NCBI RefSeq assembly: GCF_008831285.2
Contig: NC_045138.2
Coordinates: forward strand, 23,471,934-23,535,933
Source of the DNA: Nymphaea colorata
Lineage: Eukaryota > Streptophyta > Magnoliopsida > Nymphaeales > Nymphaeaceae
Direction: 5' to 3'
Length of the DNA: 64,000 nucleotides
Shown here: piece after piece, positions 56,740-64,000 of the stretch
Position numbering within the stretch: the stretch's first letter is position 1
Layout: every line of letters starts with the position of its first letter
The notes under the pieces: generated by a model
Told to the model about the DNA's origin: nothing
The model's database searches: none
The model's input: only the letters and a program-made list of their open reading frames with translations
Made by a program: the position numbers and the translations under genes

Positions 56740-57560
56740 TTTGTTTATCAATAAAAATAACTGAGGACAACTACCTCTTCTGTCAGAGCCAATTTTTTGC
56801 CTCTGCTTAAGAGTTACAAAATATTAGGATTCGTTGACCCATCAAATTGGTGTCTTGCAGAGTGGATTGAAAATCAGGACAAAACCATATCTAGAAATAC
56901 TAAATATGATGAATGGCAATATTGTGATCAACTTTTATTAAGCTGGTTGATATCCTCGTTGATACCATCGGTTCACAGCCATGTCATTGGTTATGGAACG
57001 TCATATAAGTTGTGGGTAGCGTTAAAGAAAATGTACGCTGCCCGATCTCATGCTCGTACTTGGCAATGGAGAGGTCAGTTACAGAATTTAAGAAAAGGAA
57101 ATGATACTATCTCTGATTATTTCTATAAGGTCAAAAACTTAGCTCACCAACCGGTGCCTGCCTTCAAACCAATAGAAGAAGAAGAGCTCATCTCCTACAC
57201 TCTATCTGGTCTTCCAACTCATGAGTATGGCCCTCTAAGGTTTGCTATCAATACTTGTGTGGAAGCAATCTCTCTTGAAAATCTATTTGGAATGCTTTTC
57301 TCTCACGAAACACAGATTCAAACCGACACAATGGCATATCAAATTGCTGGCAATCTATCATTTAAACCAAGTCAAAACCATACTATCGAGGAAATCAAAA
57401 TGAAGGCAACCAAGGAGGGCGTGGCTATGGTCGGTCACAAAACATAAACACAAAGAATGTCATCTCTCATGCATGTGGTAATCAAAAGCACATTGCTACT
57501 AACTGCCGCACAACATGTCAGATATGTCACAAGCAGGGGCATGCCACATTAAAGTATAAA
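56740..57560 (+). pseudogene. gag relic of the copia element
   Basis: It begins with ITEDNYLFCQSQF (the copia gag 'L...NY..W..Q' block), then shifts frame near 56800 into a 216-codon open piece. That piece includes LGFVDPSNW, YDEWQYCDQLLLSWLISSL and LWVALKKMYAARSHARTWQW, then KGNDTISDYFYKVKNLAHQP, the Retrotran_gag_2/UBN2 type. A zinc knuckle follows near 57525-57560: CQICHKQGHATLKY, with the last Cys replaced by Tyr. Gag would have formed the particle. Confidence 0.83.
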
Positions 57561-57639
57561 TTATATGAATCCAATAAGTTTGATGCAAAATCGGTTCTAG
57601 AGGCTTATGTTGTAGTGTTAGACTCAAAAGATGGAGGAT

Positions 57640-60600
57640 GGTATCCCGACTCCAGGACAACGCATCACATCACCTCAAATAGCAACAGCATGACAAGTCC
57701 CAGTGCTTACTGTGGCAATGACCAAGTAAAATTAAGGAAGGGATCTAGCCTATAAATCAAGCGTATTGGAAACTCTATTATCAAATTCAATAATTCTGAT
57801 TTTGTTCTGAAAAATGTGCTTATTGTTCTTAATATTACTATGATGTTGATGTCAGTCCATAAGTTCTCAAAGGACAATAATGTGCTTTTTGAGTTATATC
57901 TTAATGAATGTTATGTGAACGATATCAGCTGTCAACACCGGGCGAACACGCCTCACGGGCCTAAATGAGCAGGGACTTTACAAGCTAGGGACCGAAACTA
58001 AACATGGACAAAGGAAATCTGACACCTTAGCCCTTGTTGGTGAATGTGTGTCACTGGAGTCATGGCATCAGAGGATGGGACACCCTTCTTTCAAAATAGT
58101 TCAGTATGTGATCAAGAAATATGCTTAACCATTTGATTTATTGATATGTGATATTAAAAAACCTTTAGACATGCTATTTTTTTATGTTTGGTGACCCGCC
58201 CCAGTTGCATCCATAAATGGGTACCACTATTATGTTGATTTTGTTGACGAACATGCCATCTTTACATGGATTTTTATTCTTAAGCACAAATCTGAAGTAT
58301 TGTTTGTCTTCCAAAATTTCAAACGCATGATTGAAAACAACTTAGGAACCAATCAAAGTTGTCCAAACCAACTAGGGTGGAAAATATCTTTTCGAGTGAT
58401 TGAATTGCTGGTTGGTTGTATTCTATTTTGCAAAAGAACTGAACGAATTTGAATGCCTATCGGAAGCCAAATTTGTTTCATAAGACTTATCAAAAGAAGC
58501 AATTGGATAAGAATCATACGCTGAATGAGAATATCGTTCCTTATCTACTTTTCTTAAGAAAAATGGAATTGAGTACATACTTACATGTCCTCAAACATAC
58601 GAACAGAATGGAAGAGTTGAGCGGCGCCATATGCATATTATAGAGACTGTACTTGCCTTCCTTGCTCATGCAGGCCTCCCCTATAAATTTTAGGACTATG
58701 CCTTCTTGACTGCCACATATTTAATGAATCATATGCCATCGCCTGTAGTCAAAATGCAGTCTCCTTACTCTCTTTTGTTCAAACAACAACTAGGTTATAA
58801 ATTTCTTAAAATATTTGGTTGTGCATGTTATCCATACTTAAGGCCTTACAACTCTCACAAGATGGAATTTTAGAGAAGGAAATGTTTTTTTCTTGGCTAC
58901 GTGGATAGCATCATGGATATTTTTGCTATGATTTCAAGGCTATTAGAATGTTCATTAGTTGTCATGTTGTCTTTAGTGAAGTTTAATTCTCATTTAAAAG
59001 CTCTCCAAAACATGTTGATCCTACTCTTGAATGTCCCTTACCAGCATTAAGCTACCCATTATCTGTGCTCTTTAACTTACCCACTATTGCATGTGAACAC
59101 CTATCCAGTGTTCCATTCACTTACCCAAATCTTCCTAAACCTGACCAGGTTATGCATACGTCTGTGTCCTCTCATGTCTCTCCTTCCTTGTCTACAACCA
59201 CCCCATCGACCACCCTTTCTCCCCATTTGCCACCCCTTCCTTGCCTACACCCCGAAACATATCTCCACCAATTGCACCCAACTTATCTTCTCAGGTTCAC
59301 CAAATGCTTACCCAGTCCCAGACTGGCTCTTTAAAACCTCGGCTCTTTCTCTCTTCTGTCTCATCTTTTTCTAACTCTCCTAGTTCTAATTGGCGACAAG
59401 CTATGGCTGCAGAGTTCTCTGTTCTGTTGAAAAATCAGACATGGATACTTATTCCACCGTCACCAACATATAACCTTATAGGCAATAAATGGGTGTAAAA
59501 GATCAAACCTAAGCAGGATGGCTCCATTGACGGCTACAAGGCTCACCTTGTGTTGACCAATGCGGTCTCTTCTCGATGGCCTATTCACCAACTCGATGTG
59601 CATTACGCCTTTCTCAATAGTGTGCTTAGTGAGGATGTTTACATGAGTTAGCCCCAAGGCTTCCTTGATGCTCAATATCCCCATCATGTATGCAAACTCA
59701 TGACAGCTCTATGATTTTAAGCAGGCTCTGCAGACATGGTACCATCGCCTCAGCACCTTTCTTCTCAGCCTGAGCTTCTAGCCTTGATGCATCCCTATTC
59801 ATGTGTTTTAACAAACATCATGTTATTTTCACACTCATTTATGTTGATGACATACTGGTAACTGGTAGCTCTCCTCCTAGAATTTGCCACCTCATTCAGC
59901 AGCTTGGACATGAATTCTCTCTCAAGGATGTTGGCCCGCTTCATTATTTCTTAGGCATTGAAGATTGTTCTACTCATGAGGGCTTTCACTTGCTTCCAAA
60001 TTAATATGAGCTTGATCTTCTTCGTTGGGCATCTATGATGGATGCCAAGTCGGTCGCTACTCCATTGCCTGTGAACTTGAACCTGTCCAAATATGATGGG
60101 GATCATCTTCCTAATCCCACTGAATATCGTCAACTTTTTGGGGCACTTCAATATCTAACTATGATCTGACCGGACTTAATGTATATCATCATCAAAGTAT
60201 GTCAATTTATGCAGGCGCCCACATCTTCCCACTAGGCAGCGGTCAAACGCATTTTGTGCTATGCTAAAGGTTCCATTGATTAAGTTATTCTTCTCCGTCC
60301 ATTCACCTCTTTTCACCTCATGGGTTATATCGTGTGCAGACTGGACCAGCAATCCATTGATAGAAAATCTACTAGCGGCTTTGCTATTTTTCTTGGGCAT
60401 GCTCTTATTTCATGGTCTGCTAAGAAGCAGTCCACCATGGCTAGATCTAGTACAGAAGTTGAGTACCGAGCACTAGTTTCCACTGTTACTGAATTGATTT
60501 CCCTTGTTCACTTTATGCAAGAGCTTCGTTTGCCACTTCCTGGGCCACCTTAATTGCTTTGCTTTGTGGATGACAACCTCAGCACCACTTATTTAGCAGC

Positions 60601-60829
60601 TAATCTAGTGAATCACCAACAAATTAAACACATTGAAATCGACATTCACGTTGTTTGTGATCATGTTCAGCAAAGTTGCCTTCTTGTTCATTATGTTTGC
60701 TCAGAAGATCAACTTGCCGATATTATGACTAAAGCACTCTCTCATGCTAGGTTCCTTGATTCATGCACCGAACTCAACTATCTCCCAAGACCGTTGAGTT
60801 TGCGAGGGGATATTACAGATAATGATTAG
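57640..60829 (+). pseudogene. pol relic of the copia element
   Basis: In order: protease, WYPDSRTTHHIT near 57640-57675 (normally DSG/DSGAT, so the active site is damaged). GAG-pre-integrase, LTGLNEQGLYKLG and SWHQRMGHPSFK at 57950-58100. Integrase core, YYVDFVDEHAIFTWIF near 58225-58275, then GRVERRHMHIIETVLAFLAH near 58610-58665. Reverse transcriptase, NWRQAMAAEFSVLLKNQTW at 59390, WPIHQLDVHYAFLNS and LIYVDDILVTGS (YVDD at 59836-59847). RNase H, DRKSTSGFAIFLGHALISWS and STEVEYRALVSTVTEL at 60355-60500, ending at 60829. Stops and shifts occur throughout. Confidence 0.85.
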
Positions 60830-61176
60830 CCAGTTAAGGTGCATATCCAGCCCAACGAATTGCTATCTCAAGAAGATCTGAAGCACAACACCGTGAGTAA
60901 AAAGGAAGACATGCACGTCAAGAAAATTGACACCAAGATAAGATAACACAAGCATCAAGAAAATCTTACAGCCTATAAAGATAAAATCCAAGATAAATGT
61001 TGAAAGGATTTGTTGCCTTGTATTGACAAAAACGTTACTTTGTGATGTATCTTTGAACATGAATAGTGGGAACCTCTATTTGTTTGAAAAATAGAGATGG
61101 AAAGACTGAACTGTGGAGATAGACTTAAGCCGAACCACGTTAAATACTTGTGTTTATTTTGCATGTGTCTTTTCTA
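60811..61176 (+). repeat. 3' LTR of the copia element
   Basis: It starts TATTACAG (the usual TG worn to TA) after GCGAGGGGA. It matches 56265-56573 from GTGAGTAAAAAGG onward. The end is placed at the limit of homology with the 5' LTR, near TCTTTTCTA. Confidence 0.75.
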
Positions 61177-61634
61177 AACCCCCACCCCTCCCCCACACTT
61201 CACATGTTTTTTAGGCCAAAACATCATTTTAATTTGGTAGTCACCCTCTGCAATTAAGAATATCAACCTCTGTAGGTCATGTGCTCCAAATGCCGAACCC
61301 AACTAAAAAGATATGATGATGATGCCATATTCACCAGTAGATAATAAAGGTGCATCTCTAACTGTATATTTTGTGGAAGCATGGGTTGTTTCTGTTGATT
61401 AACCATGTAAAGTGTATCCACAGTATTGAAATGGCCTCTTCCTCATGTTGTCTTTGGTGTAGAAATTACTATGTCTCATTGTTGTAATTTAATATCATTT
61501 TGGAGATCCTGTAACATTCCCTTTGATCGTGGAAGGCTTGTAATTTTGACACCTTGAGAAATACTATCAAAGCTATTATTTGTAAGACCAAAGCTATTAC
61601 TTTTTGCACTTTTTGTAGCAGGAAATCCTTTCTC

Positions 61635-61728
<94 letters not shown>

Positions 61729-61779
61729 TAATTGTCAATAAGCATAATTATTGTTGTATTTCCACGGTCACATAAGTGC
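61177..61779. other. Spacer with a long (TA)n(CA)n microsatellite
   Basis: No gene is seen. (TA)n runs from about 61639 to 61708, followed by (CA)n to 61728. Confidence 0.8.
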
Positions 61780-61787
61780 CATGGAAC

Positions 61788-64000
61788 CTATGTCACACGG
61801 ATACGGGTACGGGTATCCTATGGATACGGGTACGGGGACACGGCATTTTCAAAATTTTAGGATACGCGGATACGGTGAATATTATATTCAAAAAAATTAA
61901 AAATGATAATAAAGAAAGTCTCAAACAAAATATTGTTCATCACCAATCTCAAAAGTGATAACTGCTAAGACATAAGCAAGAAAGTCTCAAAGAAAGTTAC
62001 AAAACATTGTTCATCAATCATCACAAAACATTGTTCATCATCATTCTAGTCATCATCAATGCCCAAATCATCGTTCTCCCCAATCTCCTCTTCTTCCACA
62101 ATAGAAGATGTTGAGGGAATACAAGGTTCTTCGAATCTTGAATTAACAACTACAAGTTCATTCTCTTGTTCTAAGTTAAAGTCCTCAACATTCACGTCCC
62201 AATATTTAGTTTCTCCTTCCCTACAAGACAAAAAAATTGTAATTATTATGATGTTAGCGAATAAGAAGAGAAACATCTAAATCAATAAATCATATACTTA
62301 ATTTACCTATATTATTCTTTGTTCCGTGATAGAAGCCGAAGGTTAGAATGCACATAAACCAGATTTTCTGCACGTTTGCTTGTGAGATTATTTCGTTTTA
62401 TAGTGTGGATTTGTGAATATGTACTCCAATTTCTCTCACAGCATGAAGATGTAGCAGGTTGAACTAGCAATCTGAAAGCAAGGTATTGAAGAGTAGGATA
62501 AGCAGTTCCATGTTTAATCCACCAAGATAAAGATGGATAATTATCTTTGTCTACAGTTGCACCTACATCTTCTCCAATTCCAGTAGAAAACCTTTCAAAC
62601 TCATCATTAGCTCGGCGATTTTGATGTACATCAATGAAAATCCTATTAATACATGCTACTCTGTTTGTTGATAATTCTAGATCCAGATGTGGTGGGGTTC
62701 TTCCAACACCCCCTGTAAGCCACTTTTTTCCATAATATTTAGGATTTAATGTATGTGCCATGCATTGAAGAGGATTGCTACTTTTGTCCCATCTTGCAAT
62801 CAATATTCTATGCACATGATCAAAAAATGCTGAATCTTCAAGTGCAATACTTTTTTTTTCATGCTTAAAAATAACCTCTTGGATTTTTTCAATCATAGTG
62901 TCCCACATCTCATACACACAGTGCAACGTTGAATTATCACAATCAAGAACTCTCAACATCTCCCAGATCGGTTCTGTGAATGCAAGAAAATAAAAGATTT
63001 GATCCCACCACTTGTCTTCAAGAATCATTCCTTTGATTGCTTGAGCTTTGTCATCATCATCAGCACGGTAGAAACTCCAATCATCATCAGTCACCATACT
63101 GATCAATGCACTTTTCACCATTTTTATCCTTTTGACCATAACAATTAGAGATGCAAAACGTGTCTCTCTGCAACTCTTAATAATTTTAGATCAGAATGCT
63201 TGTTATAAATGGAAAGTGCATGTTGATGATTTACTATGAAATTTTTGATGTTCCTCACATCCTTTTCCAAGTCTTCAATCCACGAACATAATTCATAAGC
63301 ATGAGAATCTTGCTCTTTACTTGGTGGATTGCATATACTCTTTAGAGCCAAATTTAACCTATGAACTGCACAAGAAGTCCAAAAGATATGAGGGTAGTAC
63401 TCCTTTTCTATCGCAATACCAGCTGCTCTACATACAGGTGCATTGTCTGTAATTAGCTGAACAACGTTTTCTTTCCCCACTTCTTCAATTATTTCCATAA
63501 ACAATCCTTTCAGATACTCAGCACTTTTGTATTCACCAGATGCATCTATTGCTTTCAAGAAAATTGGTCCATTTGCTGAAGTTGCAATGAAATTAATAAG
63601 AGGGCGTCGTTGCAAATCTGTCCAGCCATCAGAAACAATAGAAACTCCGTGTTGATCCCAAGTGAACTTTTGAGACTCTAACAATTTGTTCACTCGAGTC
63701 ATCTGTTGTTCTAGTAGTACAGTGCGAAGCCTTTCAGAACTAAGGGGAACATACCCAGTCAAGTTAGAATTTGCAATAGATTTAACTAAGTCTCTCCAAT
63801 ATGGACTTCTAGCTACATTAAATGGTATGCAATTAGCATAGAAAAATGTCGCCACTTTTAGATCTAATTCTCACCGTCCTTGTAAACTAAATGAATCCTT
63901 AATTGATTTCTGATGAACATCAACAACTTTTCTTTTTTTGGTAGGATTCTGAATATCATCATGTAAAATTGAAGCAATGTCAATGAAACCAGATCCAGAT
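61788..64000 (-). mobile_element. hAT transposon with transposase relic, cut by the window edge
   Basis: The end CTATGTCACACGG starts at 61788; CATGGAAC (61780-61787) would be the 8-bp target copy. Subterminal words GGATACGGGTACGGGTATCC and CGGCATTTTCAAAATTTTAG follow, in the same order as the GTGCGGG-type words of the elements at 16504 and 19305. The transposase gene then runs leftward-reading to beyond 64000. The other end is outside the window. Confidence 0.85.
62046..64000 (-). pseudogene. hAT transposase relic (DUF659 and hAT C-terminal domains), partial
   Basis: Read right to left from beyond the edge. A basic patch, NPTKKRKVVDVHQ (near 63945-63905), could be a nuclear signal. The DUF659/catalytic region includes VSIVSDGWTD, VVQLITDNAPVCRAAG and FWTSCAVHRLNLALKSI. 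The C-terminal hAT dimerisation block includes YPTLQYLAFRLLVQPATSSC, then ERNWSTY and KRNNLTSKRAENLVYVHSNL. The last exon (62220-62046), GETKYWDVNVEDFN plus an acidic tail, is reached across an 86-bp intron (62306-62221). Three breaks: a TGA in QGR-stop-ELDLK near 63872, a 2-bp gain in a TCTCTC run at 63161-63170 that shifts frame, and a TAA after LLSRNKE just before the intron. The N-terminal BED finger would lie outside the window. Confidence 0.88.

Larger units (their letters stand above)
56190..61176 (+). mobile_element. Ty1/copia retrotransposon, degraded
   Basis: The 5' LTR is about 56190-56573 and the 3' LTR is 60811-61176. They share GTGAGTAAAAAGGAAGACAT and CGAACCACGTTAAATACTTG. A primer site (TGATATCAGAGC, 56574-56585) follows the first LTR, and a polypurine tract (GCGAGGGGA, 60802-60810) precedes the second. 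Domains run gag, protease, integrase, reverse transcriptase, RNase H, which is the copia order. Many stops and frameshifts show it is dead. The left LTR start is blurred and no target duplication could be fixed. Confidence 0.85.

Noticed and set aside
61554-61775. Frame with a long Tyr-Ile repeat
   Set aside because: It is a translation of the (TA)n(CA)n microsatellite at 61639-61728.

Overview
This is nuclear DNA from a flowering plant. The signs are a single-exon DYW-class PPR gene, a split bHLH transcription-factor gene with plant-type introns, Ty3/gypsy chromoviruses, a Ty1/copia element, several families of hAT and Harbinger miniature transposons, and a decayed piece of plastid accD. There are no operons, phage genes or CRISPR arrays, and I found no intact tRNA or rRNA gene. 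The species cannot be fixed from the sequence alone.

Only two host genes look intact. The first is a 633-codon intronless PPR-PLS-E-DYW protein at 20526-22427 (+). It resembles the mitochondrial RNA-editing factor MEF1 and has complete deaminase and zinc motifs. The second is on the minus strand at 53025-47035. Six exons splice in frame into a 357-residue bHLH protein of the FBH/bHLH122/bHLH130 type. Its first intron appears to use a GC donor, and its fourth intron carries a complete Tourist/Harbinger MITE. No single reading frame shows this gene.

Region by region: 1-2165 is unrecognised repeat-like DNA with a tRNA-like SINE relic. 2171-13461 is a decayed plus-strand chromovirus (A). Its 3' LTR was split by a second chromovirus (B, minus strand, 7390-13082), which was itself hit by a hAT MITE (9609-9973), giving a three-layer nest. 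13462-20004 holds simple repeats and two related hAT elements with perfect 8-bp target duplications. 20526-22427 is the PPR gene. 23300-23815 is another hAT MITE. 23834-32023 is a third chromovirus (C), with a second LTR-plus-leader unit downstream in an apparent tandem arrangement. 33517-36665 is a local duplication, and one copy has taken a GGCC-rich hAT insertion. 37-46 kb is gene-poor, with a hAT MITE, minisatellites, a plastid accD fragment and an LTR with a primer-binding site. 47-54.3 kb is the bHLH gene. 54.6-55.0 kb is another hAT MITE. 56.2-61.2 kb is a decayed copia element. From 61788 to the right edge is a larger hAT element with a pseudogenised transposase. Its terminus matches those of the two hAT elements at 16.5 and 19.3 kb.

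Almost all transposon coding sequence is dead. Many of the stops and lost catalytic residues look like C-to-T changes, as expected for methylated silenced DNA. The most informative observations are the hAT autonomous-relic/derivative family, the dated order of nested insertions, the spliced bHLH gene with a GC-AG intron and an intronic MITE, and the accD fragment with three identical 45-bp in-frame repeats.
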